DNA from: Actinomycetes bacterium
GTDB taxonomy: Bacteria; Actinomycetota; Actinomycetes; Propionibacteriales; Propionibacteriaceae
Assembly: GCA_023436925.1 (NCBI GenBank)
Contig: JAEZHJ010000054.1
Span: 1-23,359 of the forward strand
DNA: 23,359 nt
Reading direction: 5' to 3'
Shown here: positions 1 through 8,256 of the stretch, piece after piece
Numbering within the stretch: the first letter of the stretch is position 1
How the letters are laid out: each line of letters starts with the position of its first letter
Position numbers and translations under genes: made by a program
Notes under the pieces: model-generated
Told to the model about the DNA's origin: nothing
The model's input: only the letters and a program-made list of their open reading frames with translations
Database searches by the model: none

Positions 1-3000
1 GAGCGGCTCGCCGTCGACCGAGCGGCCGTCCACCAGCACCCGGCGCAGCCCGTGGCCGGGCTCGGTGACGCCGTACCGCAGCCGCACCCAGCCGCCGCCG
101 GGCACCGCGATCTCGGCCTCCAGCCCGTCCAGCGCCACCGGCAGCACCGGGTCCAGCTCGACGCCGACCGCCCGGAACCGGACGCCCAGCATCCGCTCGG
201 TCACCAACCGCAGGACCAGCCCCGGTCCGGAGGAGTAGACCCGCCAGCCACCCTCGAACGGGGTTGCCGGGTCGTACAGGTCTCGGGCCCGTTCCCGGGC
301 GTCGTACCGGTCGGTGAAAACCGCGTCGGCCGAGGAGTAGTAGCACGACGCCTGCCGCGGCAGCGCGCCCGGGATCCGGTCGCGGACCCCGGCCGGCACC
401 ACCTTGAGCAGTTCGGCCCAGGCCCGGTCGGCCTCCCCGAGGTGGGTGAGCGCCTCGATCCAGCGCAGCTGGGCGTGGGTGTACATCAGCCCGATCTCGC
501 GGCCCCAGAAGGTGGCCGCCTCGGCCCGCTGGAAGGTGTGCAGCCGGCCGCCGTCATAGCGCACCGGGGCGTCGAACAGGTAGATCCCGTGCGGGCCGGC
601 GAGGTGCTCGTCGATCACCGCGACGTGCTCGCGGGCCTGCTGCGGGTCGAGGAGTTCGGCGGCGATCGCGTGGATCACCGGCAAGCTGCCGTGCCGCAGC
701 CCGGTCAGCTCGTCACGGGGGTGCACGAGCAGGTCCACCCCGTCGGCGCCCACCACCCCGTACCCGGCCAGCTCCCCGTCGACCAGCAGCACCTCCGCGA
801 CCGCCTGCCAGGTCTGGTCGGCCAGCGCCGCGAGCTTGGCGGCGAGGGTGGTATCAGTGGCGACCAAACCCGCAGCGAGGGTGCGCAAGGCCTCGACCTC
901 CAGCACCGACGTCCAGGTCGAGCACATCCGTTCGGCCAGCTCGGGTCGGGCCGGCTGCAGCGAGTCGTTCCAGTCGCCGTGGCCGTAGGCGGGCAGCCGC
1001 GGATCGGCGGTCCGCCGAGCCGCCAGGCGTTCCACCGCCCGCCGGACGTGCTCGCGCACCGGCGCGGGGTCGGTGAACCGGGCCTCGCCGACGAAGCGCA
1101 CCGGCTCGTCCAGCAGCGCGGTGTCGCCGGTCGCCAGCAGGTACTCCCCCAGCGCCAGCAACGGCCAGTACACGACGTCGCCGTGGCTGGGCCGGTGGCC
1201 GGGTGCGGCGGCGGCGGGCAGGTACTCGAACCACTGCGGCCAGTCCCCGTCATCGGCCTGTCCGGCGAACACCTGCAGCAGGGTGGCCCGCAGCGCGGCG
1301 TGCTCCCCGGTCGCCAGCAGCAGCCCGACCGGGCCCTGGCAGACGTCCCGGGTTCCCCACCCCCCGCCGGTGAACTGCTCGAGCCCGCGCGGCACCTGGT
1401 AGTGGACGGCGGCGTCGTGGCCGAACCAGGGCAATGTGGCGGCCAACTCCGCCACCCCCGGCGCCTCCGAGACCAGCCGGGGCACGCCCCAGTTGTGGAC
1501 GGCATCGGGGCCGTCGGCGGCCCCGGGCACCCCGATCCGGACCTCCACCTCCTCGGCCTCCGGGACTACCAGGCAACGCCACGGCAGGCCCCGGCCGACC
1601 CCGTCGGCGAACAGGGCGGCGTCGTCGCCGAAGCCGGCCTCGTCCAGCTCCACCCCGTCGGAGCCGGCGCCGATGGCGACCAGCAGGTCGGTGGCCGGGG
1701 AGCACTCCACCGCCAGCCGGACACCCCCGTGCCCGATCCGACTGGTGACCTGCACGGTCAGCTCGTCGGCGAGGTAGCGCCAGACGCACTCCCGGTCGCG
1801 CTGCAGCCACAGGCTGGGGCTGCCGAGCAGCTGCCAGCCACCCTCGACGCCCACCGCGATCCGGACCCCGCCGGCCTGGGACAGCCCGGCATAGCTGCGC
1901 CGCAGCGAGACTGCCGGCGCGTCACAGGCGTGTCCGTGGGTGAGCTGGGAGCAGAACACCCCGGCCAGCCACACCGTGGCGGCGGTGTGGTCGGCGTCGG
2001 CCAACGCCGAGGGGCCGTGGTGCAGGACATGCCCGTGCGGCCGCAGGACCTCGCGTTCCTTGGCGCCGGCGACGACGTGCCCGTCCGGGCCGAAGCCCGA
2101 CCAGAAGCCGCCGTCCGGCCCGTTCTCCACCAGCCACAGCTCTCCGCCGGCCAGCCGGGCGGCCTCGACCTCACCCGGGTCGAGCGCCGCGAGTTCGACC
2201 AGCGGGGCGAACAGCGTGGCGACCGCCACCTCGCCGGTCACCTCCGGCGGCTGCTCCCGCCACCCGCCGCGGTCGACGAACTCCTCGACCAACCGGCCGT
2301 CCTCCGGCCCGGTGGGGTCCAGGTGCTGCGCGACGAACACCCCGACGAAGCCGCCGCGGGCGGTCTCGCCCGGCCCCAGCACCACCGCCGGGGACTGCAG
2401 TCCGGCCAGGGTGTGCTCGTGCTGCCACCGCCGCCCGGGCAGGTCCTGGTCGAGGTCCAGGCCGCCCGTCGCGCCCAGCACCTGCTGGGCGTCGGTCACC
2501 CAGCCGGCGGTTCCGGTCAGGCTGGCCAGGCCGAGCCAGGGGTTGCCGGACCCGGGCATGTTCTGACGGACGCCGAGCGCGGTGCCGTGCCGGGTCTGGA
2601 TCGGGCTCAGGTCGAGGTACTGGGAGACGTAGTACTCGTTGCGGCGAACCTCCTCGAGCGGAGTGAGCGCGACATCCTGGGTGAACACCACGTCAAGACT
2701 GACCGCCCGGTCGCCCAGGTTGGTCACCTCCCACTGCCAGGCGTAGCCGTCCGCGACGGCGTCGAACCACGCGGTGTAGCCGAGTTCACCGAACTGCCCG
2801 GCGACCGTGTCTCCGCCGCAGCGGGAGCCGCTGGCCGGCCCGGTCAGCGGGTGGGGCAGGATCCGGTCGTCCTCCCTCAGCCGCAGCCACAGCTGGCAGG
2901 GCCCTGCCTCCAACTCGCCGGCCGGGTACTGCAGCAGGCTCAGGTCGTCGACCAGCAGGCCGGCCAGTGCCCCGGCGCTGGTGAACTCCACGGACGGGAC

Positions 3001-3006
3001 GGGCAT
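1..3006 (-). CDS. GH94 family phosphorylase, probable 1,2-beta-oligoglucan phosphorylase (C-terminus off window)
   Basis: The reading frame runs open from an ATG at 3006 to the left edge, giving 1002 residues with no stop. An AGGAGG ribosome site overlaps the stop of the upstream GH3 gene. GH94 enzymes split beta-glucosides with phosphate, releasing glucose 1-phosphate. The N-terminal beta-sandwich region has the family-like stretches EYYVSQYLDLSPI and WQWEVTNLGDRAVSLDVVF. The (alpha/alpha)6 barrel carries D678-W-N-D681, the motif region that holds the general-acid Asp, followed by REIGLMYTHAQLRWIEAL and YSSGPGLVLRLV. There is no signal peptide, so it should be cytosolic. The length (over 1000 residues, perhaps 100 missing) fits the large 1,2-beta-oligoglucan phosphorylases (about 1100 residues) better than cellobiose phosphorylases (about 820). 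The family is read directly from motifs; the beta-1,2 specificity is inferred from length and from the neighbouring GH3, PF10091 and importer genes. Confidence 0.85.
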   Translation of the reverse strand, partial: MPVPSVEFTSAGALAGLLVDDLSLLQYPAGELEAGPCQLWLRLREDDRILPHPLTGPASGSRCGGDTVAGQFGELGYTAWFDAVADGYAWQWEVTNLGDRAVSLDVVFTQDVALTPLEEVRRNEYYVSQYLDLSPIQTRHGTALGVRQNMPGSGNPWLGLASLTGTAGWVTDAQQVLGATGGLDLDQDLPGRRWQHEHTLAGLQSPAVVLGPGETARGGFVGVFVAQHLDPTGPEDGRLVEEFVDRGGWREQPPEVTGEVAVATLFAPLVELAALDPGEVEAARLAGGELWLVENGPDGGFWSGFGPDGHVVAGAKEREVLRPHGHVLHHGPSALADADHTAATVWLAGVFCSQLTHGHACDAPAVSLRRSYAGLSQAGGVRIAVGVEGGWQLLGSPSLWLQRDRECVWRYLADELTVQVTSRIGHGGVRLAVECSPATDLLVAIGAGSDGVELDEAGFGDDAALFADGVGRGLPWRCLVVPEAEEVEVRIGVPGAADGPDAVHNWGVPRLVSEAPGVAELAATLPWFGHDAAVHYQVPRGLEQFTGGGWGTRDVCQGPVGLLLATGEHAALRATLLQVFAGQADDGDWPQWFEYLPAAAAPGHRPSHGDVVYWPLLALGEYLLATGDTALLDEPVRFVGEARFTDPAPVREHVRRAVERLAARRTADPRLPAYGHGDWNDSLQPARPELAERMCSTWTSVLEVEALRTLAAGLVATDTTLAAKLAALADQTWQAVAEVLLVDGELAGYGVVGADGVDLLVHPRDELTGLRHGSLPVIHAIAAELLDPQQAREHVAVIDEHLAGPHGIYLFDAPVRYDGGRLHTFQRAEAATFWGREIGLMYTHAQLRWIEALTHLGEADRAWAELLKVVPAGVRDRIPGALPRQASCYYSSADAVFTDRYDARERARDLYDPATPFEGGWRVYSSGPGLVLRLVTERMLGVRFRAVGVELDPVLPVALDGLEAEIAVPGGGWVRLRYGVTEPGHGLRRVLVDGRSVDGEPL

Positions 3007-3016
3007 CGGTCCTCCT

Positions 3017-4864
3017 TCAGCGGTCCGGGTCGGGGCGCCGGACGAGGTCCAGCCCGTAGCCGGGAGCGAACAGCGGGTCGGCGGTGCCGGGCACATCGGG
3101 CAGCGAGGCGCGCACCGCCGCCATGCTGCGCGGCAGTTCCATCGGCAGCCGACCCTGCGGCGGGACCCGGGCGGTGATCGCGTCCAGCCAGGCCTGGTCG
3201 GTGACGCCGAAGGTCACCGTGAGCGCGGCAGCCAGGTCGAGCAGCGGGGTGAGGACGGCGGCGCGGTCGAGCGCGACGTCGATCACCAGCGGGCAGGATG
3301 CCGCCACCCGGGCCAGCCGGGCCACCAGCCCGGGCCGGAACTCGAGGCTGCCCTGGTGGAAGAAGGCCTCCAGGAAGAGGTCGTCGCGCGGTTCGAACGG
3401 GGCGGCCAGCCGGACCAGGGCGAGGTCGGCGTCCTCGGGCCGGGCAACCACCCGGCCGAACCCCGCCAGGGCGGCCGGGTCGATCCCCTCGATGTAGAGC
3501 CGCCGGCCGTCCCCGAGCGGCAGCACGCCCGCATCGGCCAGCAGCACCGTCGAGCGGGACTGGGTCTGCAGGCCCAGCGCGACGTCCTCCGGGCGTCCGG
3601 CCAGGCCGGCGGCGGCCGCCTCGTCCACGTAGGGGTTGTCGAACAGCCCGAGGCTGAACTTGACCTGCAGCAGCCGCCGCGCGGAGGCGTCCACCCGCTG
3701 CTGCGGGACCCGGCCCGAGGCGACCAGGTCCAGCAACAGGTCCGTGCACTCCTCGCCGCCGAACTGGTCGATCCCGGCGGCCAGCAGCCGCTCGAGCCGT
3801 CCGGGCCGGTCCAACTGCTCCACCCCCCACGCCCGGGCAGGCAGCACCTGGTCTCCCACCTGGTTGTCGCTCACCAGCTCCCAGTCGGACAGGATCACCC
3901 CGTCGTAGCCGAGCTCCTCGCGCAGCAGCCCGGTGAGGACCTGCCGGTTGTAGCCGAAGCCGACCGCCTCGATCGGCTGCCCGTCGCGGACCAGGCCGAC
4001 CGGCCTGCCGTAGTAGGGCATGATCGCCGCGGTGCCGGCGGCGATCGCCGCGCGGAACGGGGCCAGGTGGTCCTCGAACCGTCCGCCCGGATAGACCTGG
4101 TCGCGGCCGTAGGGGAAGTGGGGATCCTCACCGTCGGCCTGCGGCCCGCCGCCGGGGAAGTGCTTGGTCGTGGCAGCGACCGACTCCGGCCCCAGTTCCC
4201 CGCCCTGCAGGCCACGCAGGTAGGCCCCGACCAGGTCGCAGACCAGGAGTGGGTCGCTGCCGAAGGTCTCCTGCTGACGCGCCCAGCGCGGCTCGGTCGC
4301 CAGGTCGGCGGTCGGACTCAGCGCGGCCCGGATGCCGACCGCGCGGTAGTCACGGCGCACCACGTCGCCGAAGGTGCGCACCAGCGCCGGGTCGGCCAGC
4401 GCGGCGAAGCCCAACCCCGACGGCCAGCCCGAGAAGAACGGGGTGCGCCACATGGCGCCGGCGTTGGTGGCGGCACCGTGGCGGGGGTCGGTCGAGATCG
4501 TCACCGGAATGCCGTGCGGGGTCTGCTCGGCCAGCGCCTGCAAGGCATTGGCCCACCGGGCGGCGGCGGTGGCATCGGTGAGCTGGTGGACGTTGAAGTG
4601 GTTGAGGTACCGGCCCAGCACCACCTCGGCGGTGGCCGACTTGGCGATCCGGCCGGGACCGGTCAACAAGCTGCCGTCGGCCACGGCCTCGATCACCGTG
4701 TGGAAGAGCAGGCCTACCTTCTCCGGCAGGCTGAGCCGGCCGAGCAGGTCGGCTGCCCGCCGGTCGGCGGGCAGCCGCGGATCCTCGAACGGGTCGAGCC
4801 GGCCGTTGCGGTTCAGGTCGCGGTAGCGGGTGCCGTCCGCCGCCACGGCCCGGGTCGGTTCCAC
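3017..4864 (-). CDS. GH3 family beta-glucosidase, cytoplasmic
   Basis: This 615-residue glycoside hydrolase family 3 protein would remove glucose from the non-reducing end of short beta-glucosides. The TIM-barrel domain (about residues 35-380) carries KHFPGGG at 234-240 and ILSDWE at 324-329, in which D327 is the expected nucleophile. A second alpha/beta domain follows from about residue 390. Near the N-terminus, D16-N18-N20-D24-E27 has the spacing of an EF-hand-like calcium loop. No signal peptide is visible. The start is a GTG two bases after the stop of the upstream glycanase gene, and the stop lies 10 bases before the GH94 start, so the three are translated as one unit. In Listeria innocua a GH3 enzyme active on sophorose sits beside the GH94 1,2-beta-oligoglucan phosphorylase, and the pairing here suggests the same job. 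Substrate linkage is inferred. Confidence 0.9.
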   Translation of the reverse strand: MEPTRAVAADGTRYRDLNRNGRLDPFEDPRLPADRRAADLLGRLSLPEKVGLLFHTVIEAVADGSLLTGPGRIAKSATAEVVLGRYLNHFNVHQLTDATAAARWANALQALAEQTPHGIPVTISTDPRHGAATNAGAMWRTPFFSGWPSGLGFAALADPALVRTFGDVVRRDYRAVGIRAALSPTADLATEPRWARQQETFGSDPLLVCDLVGAYLRGLQGGELGPESVAATTKHFPGGGPQADGEDPHFPYGRDQVYPGGRFEDHLAPFRAAIAAGTAAIMPYYGRPVGLVRDGQPIEAVGFGYNRQVLTGLLREELGYDGVILSDWELVSDNQVGDQVLPARAWGVEQLDRPGRLERLLAAGIDQFGGEECTDLLLDLVASGRVPQQRVDASARRLLQVKFSLGLFDNPYVDEAAAAGLAGRPEDVALGLQTQSRSTVLLADAGVLPLGDGRRLYIEGIDPAALAGFGRVVARPEDADLALVRLAAPFEPRDDLFLEAFFHQGSLEFRPGLVARLARVAASCPLVIDVALDRAAVLTPLLDLAAALTVTFGVTDQAWLDAITARVPPQGRLPMELPRSMAAVRASLPDVPGTADPLFAPGYGLDLVRRPDPDR

Positions 4865-4866
4865 GC

Positions 4867-6405
4867 TCAGGCTCCGAACACCTCCGGGGCGATCACCGGG
4901 CGGACCCGCCGGGTGACCTCCCCCTTGGTGAAGTAGCGGCGCAGGATGTCGTCACCCAGGACGTTGCCGAGGGCGCCCATGATCATCGCCTGGTCGAGCG
5001 ACAGGTAGCGGCGGGCGACCTGGCCGGAGCGGACCGCTATCGCGTCGTAGAACCCGCCACGGCCGTAGCTGTCGAAGTTGCGGTCCAGCTTGCGCAGGTT
5101 GTCCAGGGCCGGCTTGGGCCGGTGCATCATCGCCAGGAAGAGGGCGTGCGGGGTGACGACGCCGTCGCCGTAGCTGGTCGGCGGGTTGTCCCAGTGGTAG
5201 TCGGTGCGCTCGATGTCGGAGAAGTAGCCCTCCGGGTTGAGGCCGAGCGCGTCCACGCCCCACTCGGAGTAGCCGCCCTCGGGGTGGGAGGCCGGGGAGA
5301 AGCCCCAGTAGCCGTACCGGGCGTCCTTGAGGCCGTGGAACCGCTGGGCGTCGACGTGGCGGGGGTGGTTGCGGCCCCACGACTTCGGCGCCCAGGTCTC
5401 CTCCGGGACGAAGACGTTGGGCATCAGTTCCTCGAACATGCTGCCGCCCCAGCCGGGGACGACGTCGAGCCCGCCGTAGCGGTGGGTGCCTTCGTAGACC
5501 TCCACGCCCAGGTAGGTACGCCAGGTGCCCTGGGGCGGCATCTCCGGCCAGGTCCAGTCCGGCGGGAAGGTGCGCCAGGCCTGGTAGTAGGCCGAGCCGG
5601 GCACCTGGTTCTTCGCAATGCCGAGGTAGGTGGTGATCCGGGTTTCGGAGACGATCGTGTCGTAGTGGTGGTCGCGGGTGTACCACACCGGGTCCGCCCC
5701 GATCAGGTCGCGGGCGATGGTGGGCGGCGGGCTGGTCAACCGGGTCGGCTCGACCAGGTAGAAGCCGCCGTAGTTGAGGTAGGGACGGGAGAACGTCGGA
5801 TCGGCGAAGACGTCGAACCGCATCCGGTCGAACATCTCGCCGGCCTGGTCGGAGTTCGCCCGGTCGCCGTTGCGGACGCAGAGCAGCGCGGCACCCAGCC
5901 AGGCCGCGTCGATGCTGGACACGAACGGCACCACGGGGTCGCCGCTCTCGGGCCAGGCGTAGATCACCGAGCCGTCGCGCGGGTCGTACCAGTTGAAGTA
6001 CATCCCGCTGGCGGTGTGGTGCTCCATGCCCGCCAGGGTGGCCAGGCTCTGCCGGATCCGGGCCGAGCACTCCCGGCGTCCGATGATGCCCAGGTCGCGG
6101 GCGACCAGCGCGCTCCACAGGTAGCCGCCGAGGTTGGTCGGCGAGGTGTAGTCGGCCGGGGTGCGCAGGTTGCCTTCGATGTTGTCGGCGACCAGGCCGG
6201 TGTCGGGATCGGCCATCGCGACCATCGAGCGCCAGGTGTCGCGGGCCCAGCCCAGGACGAGCTTGCGTTGCCCGCGCGGCAGGGAGGGCTTCCTGGCCGG
6301 CGGGGCCGGGGCGGCCCGGGCGGTGAGCGGGGGCAGCGCGGCGGACGCCGCCAGCGCGGCACCACCGACCAGCACGCTGCGGCGGGAGAGGGCGGACTCG
6401 GTCAT
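4867..6405 (-). CDS. Tat-exported PF10091 (GH144-like) glycanase, probable endo-beta-1,2-glucanase
   Basis: This 512-residue protein starts at an ATG with AGGAGG eight bases upstream. The N-terminus has a twin-arginine signal: SRRSVLV at 7-13, a hydrophobic stretch, and a likely cleavage after ARA near residue 31. The mature part resembles the glucoamylase-like domain PF10091, which is found in GH144 endo-beta-1,2-glucanases and in cyclic beta-1,2-glucan synthases. HHYDTIVSETRITTYLGIAK (246-265) and GWGGSMFEELMP (318-329) match the family blocks, followed by YGYWGFSPASHPEGGYSEWG and ALDNLRKLDRNFDSYGRGGF. A folded, cofactor-like or metal-stabilised enzyme exported by Tat fits an extracellular polymer-cutting role. 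It lies between the importer and the two cytosolic glucosidases. It could belong to GH144 or to a related newer beta-1,2-glucanase family; domain identity is fairly firm, activity is inferred. Confidence 0.72.
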   Translation of the reverse strand: MTESALSRRSVLVGGAALAASAALPPLTARAAPAPPARKPSLPRGQRKLVLGWARDTWRSMVAMADPDTGLVADNIEGNLRTPADYTSPTNLGGYLWSALVARDLGIIGRRECSARIRQSLATLAGMEHHTASGMYFNWYDPRDGSVIYAWPESGDPVVPFVSSIDAAWLGAALLCVRNGDRANSDQAGEMFDRMRFDVFADPTFSRPYLNYGGFYLVEPTRLTSPPPTIARDLIGADPVWYTRDHHYDTIVSETRITTYLGIAKNQVPGSAYYQAWRTFPPDWTWPEMPPQGTWRTYLGVEVYEGTHRYGGLDVVPGWGGSMFEELMPNVFVPEETWAPKSWGRNHPRHVDAQRFHGLKDARYGYWGFSPASHPEGGYSEWGVDALGLNPEGYFSDIERTDYHWDNPPTSYGDGVVTPHALFLAMMHRPKPALDNLRKLDRNFDSYGRGGFYDAIAVRSGQVARRYLSLDQAMIMGALGNVLGDDILRRYFTKGEVTRRVRPVIAPEVFGA

Positions 6406-6435
6406 CGGGGGACCTCCTTGTCGAGGTGGCGTCCT

Positions 6436-6462
6436 GGGGACACCGGGGTGGGGTGGGTCGGG
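6436..6462 (+). other. Potential G-quadruplex in the permease-glycanase gap
   Basis: In the 79-base gap between the permease stop (6485) and the glycanase start (6405), the plus strand has five G runs: GGGG at 6436, 6445 and 6450, GGG at 6455 and 6460. Loops are 5, 1, 1 and 2 bases. The plus strand is the template for the minus-strand operon, so the transcript is C-rich here. The pattern meets the usual G-quadruplex rule; function is unproven. Confidence 0.4.
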
Positions 6463-6484
6463 CCGGCCAGGGGTCGGCGGGCGG

Positions 6485-7306
6485 TCACTTGATTCCGGTG
6501 GTCGCGATGCCCTCGATGATCCAGCGCTGGAAGAACAGGAAGACCAGCAGGATCGGGGTGACGACGATGGTCGCGCCGGCCAGCAGCAGTCCGTAGTCGG
6601 CCTGGTTCTGGCCGGTGGAGACCAGCGCCAGCGCGACCGGCAGGGTGTAGACGCTGTTCTCCTGGGCCACCACCAGCGGCCACAGGAAGTTGTTCCACGA
6701 GCCCAGGAAGGTGAGGATCCCCAGGGTCGCGAAGGCCGGTCCGGCCAGCGGCAGGAAGACCCGGAAGAAGATCCCGATCTCGCCGACGCCGTCGATCCGT
6801 CCGGCCTCGAGCAACTCCCGTGGCAGCCCGAGGAAGAACTGCCGCATCAGGAACACGCCGAACGGCTGCACCAGGAAGGGCAGCATCAGCGCGGGCAGGG
6901 TGTTGGCCAGGCCGAGGTTCACGATCAGGACGAACTGCGGGATGAACAGCACCAGCCCCGGCACCATCAAGGTGCCCAGCACGGCGCCGAAGATCAGCCC
7001 GCGGCCCGGGTAGCGCAGGTGGGCCAGGGCGTACCCGAGCATCGAACTGAACAGCAGGTTGCCGATCGTCACCACGGTCGCGACCAAGGTCGAGTTGAAG
7101 AAGTAGGTGCCGAAGGTGAGCCGCTCGAAGAGCCGCTGGTAGTTGTCGACGGTCCACAGTTCCGGCAGCCAGGTCGGTGGGTCGCGCAGCAACTCGCCCT
7201 GGGTCTTGAAGCTGCCCAGCACCATCCACACGAACGGTGTGATGACCAGCACGAGCAGGACGGTCAGCAGCACGTACAGCCAGGTCTGTCCCTTCGTGCG
7301 GGTCAT
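6485..7306 (-). CDS. Sugar ABC transporter permease, MalG type
   Basis: This inner-membrane subunit of a carbohydrate importer (binding-protein-dependent transport family, PF00528) has about 273 residues and six predicted membrane segments, the first at about residues 8-30. The cytoplasmic EAA loop, which contacts the ATPase, begins at E167 (EAGRIDGVGEIGIFF). The start is placed at the ATG at 7306 because GGGAG lies 10 bases before it; a GTG at 7315 is in frame but only one base after that GGGAG. The gene begins one base after the stop of the partner permease, indicating coupled translation. It pairs with the adjacent MalF-type permease and the lipoprotein at 8257-9546. No ATPase gene is present in the operon. 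Cargo is inferred to be beta-1,2-linked gluco-oligosaccharides from the neighbouring enzymes. Confidence 0.92.
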   Translation of the reverse strand: MTRTKGQTWLYVLLTVLLVLVITPFVWMVLGSFKTQGELLRDPPTWLPELWTVDNYQRLFERLTFGTYFFNSTLVATVVTIGNLLFSSMLGYALAHLRYPGRGLIFGAVLGTLMVPGLVLFIPQFVLIVNLGLANTLPALMLPFLVQPFGVFLMRQFFLGLPRELLEAGRIDGVGEIGIFFRVFLPLAGPAFATLGILTFLGSWNNFLWPLVVAQENSVYTLPVALALVSTGQNQADYGLLLAGATIVVTPILLVFLFFQRWIIEGIATTGIK

Positions 7307-7307
7307 G

Positions 7308-8255
7308 TCAGTCACGCTCCCGGGCGAGCCGGAACTGGACGATGGAGACCAGCACGATCACCACGAAGGTGAGGTAGGCCATCGCCCCGGCGACGCCGTA
7401 GTTGCCGAACCCGAACTGGCGGTAGGTCACCATCGAGGCCGAGATGGTGGAGTTCAGCGGGCCGCCCTGGGTCATCACGTACGGCTCCTCGAAGAACTGC
7501 AGGTAACCGATGGTGGTGGTGACCAGGACGAACAGCAGGGTCGGACGCAGCCCGGGCAGGGTGACATGGCGGAAGCGCTGCCACGCGTTGGCACCGTCCA
7601 GCGCCGCCGCCTCGTGCAGCGACCAGGGCACGGCCTGCAGCCCGGCCAGGAAGATGATCATCCCGGTCCCGAAGTTGCGCCACACCACCATCGCGATCAG
7701 CGAGGCCAGCGCCGTCCGGGTATCGCCCAGCCAGTTGGGCCCGGCCACCCCGAACCAGCCCAGCACGGTGTTCACCAGGCCGGTGTCGGGCTGCAGCAGG
7801 AATCGCCAGACCACGGCGACGGCCACGATGCTGGTCACCACCGGGGTGTAGAAGCCGACCCGGAACACCGAGCGGAACCTGGTGATGCCCTTGTCCAGGG
7901 CGACTGCGGCGGCCAGGGCGGCGGCCATCGTCAGGGGCACCCCGGCCACCACGAAGATCGCGGTGTTGAGCGCGCCCTGCTGGAAGACCGGGTCGGCGAT
8001 CGCCTTGGCGTAGTTCTCCAGCCCCACCAGGTTGACCGCGAACGGGGTCTGCATGTCGCGGATCTTCATGTCGGTGAAGCTCATGAACAGCGACTGCACC
8101 AGCGGCCAGGCCGTGAAGATCCCGAACAGGACCAGGAACGGCAGCGAGAGCAGGATGCCCGCCCTGGCCTCCCCACGGCTCCGGCCCGTGCGCCGGCGCC
8201 GTGGGGGGGTCGCCCGCTCCGGACGTGCCGGAGCGGTCGCCGTGGTCGCGGTCAC
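7308..8255 (-). CDS. Sugar ABC transporter permease, MalF type
   Basis: This 315-residue permease has a basic, proline-rich cytoplasmic N-terminus (about residues 10-31, many Arg), then six predicted membrane segments. The EAA loop begins at E215 (EAAALDGANAWQRF). With the MalG-type subunit it would form the channel heterodimer of a sugar importer. It starts at a GTG one base after the stop of the binding-protein gene and ends one base before the ATG of the next permease, so all three importer genes are translationally coupled. The order (binding protein, MalF-type, MalG-type) is the usual one for CUT1 oligosaccharide importers. Substrate is not shown by the sequence itself. Confidence 0.92.
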   Translation of the reverse strand: MTATTATAPARPERATPPRRRRTGRSRGEARAGILLSLPFLVLFGIFTAWPLVQSLFMSFTDMKIRDMQTPFAVNLVGLENYAKAIADPVFQQGALNTAIFVVAGVPLTMAAALAAAVALDKGITRFRSVFRVGFYTPVVTSIVAVAVVWRFLLQPDTGLVNTVLGWFGVAGPNWLGDTRTALASLIAMVVWRNFGTGMIIFLAGLQAVPWSLHEAAALDGANAWQRFRHVTLPGLRPTLLFVLVTTTIGYLQFFEEPYVMTQGGPLNSTISASMVTYRQFGFGNYGVAGAMAYLTFVVIVLVSIVQFRLARERD

Positions 8256-8256
8256 C

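Noticed and set aside
52..3177. A 1041-codon open frame on the plus strand
   Set aside because: It is antisense to the GH94 gene, its product is a Gln/Pro/Gly/Arg-rich string with no domain, and it is explained by GC-biased third positions.
2807..4936. A 709-codon open frame on the plus strand
   Set aside because: It is antisense to the clear GH3 gene with a low-complexity product, and it crosses gene borders.
5122..6492. A 456-codon plus-strand open frame opposite the glycanase
   Set aside because: The minus strand has a Tat signal, domain motifs and a ribosome site; the plus product is compositionally biased and unrecognisable.
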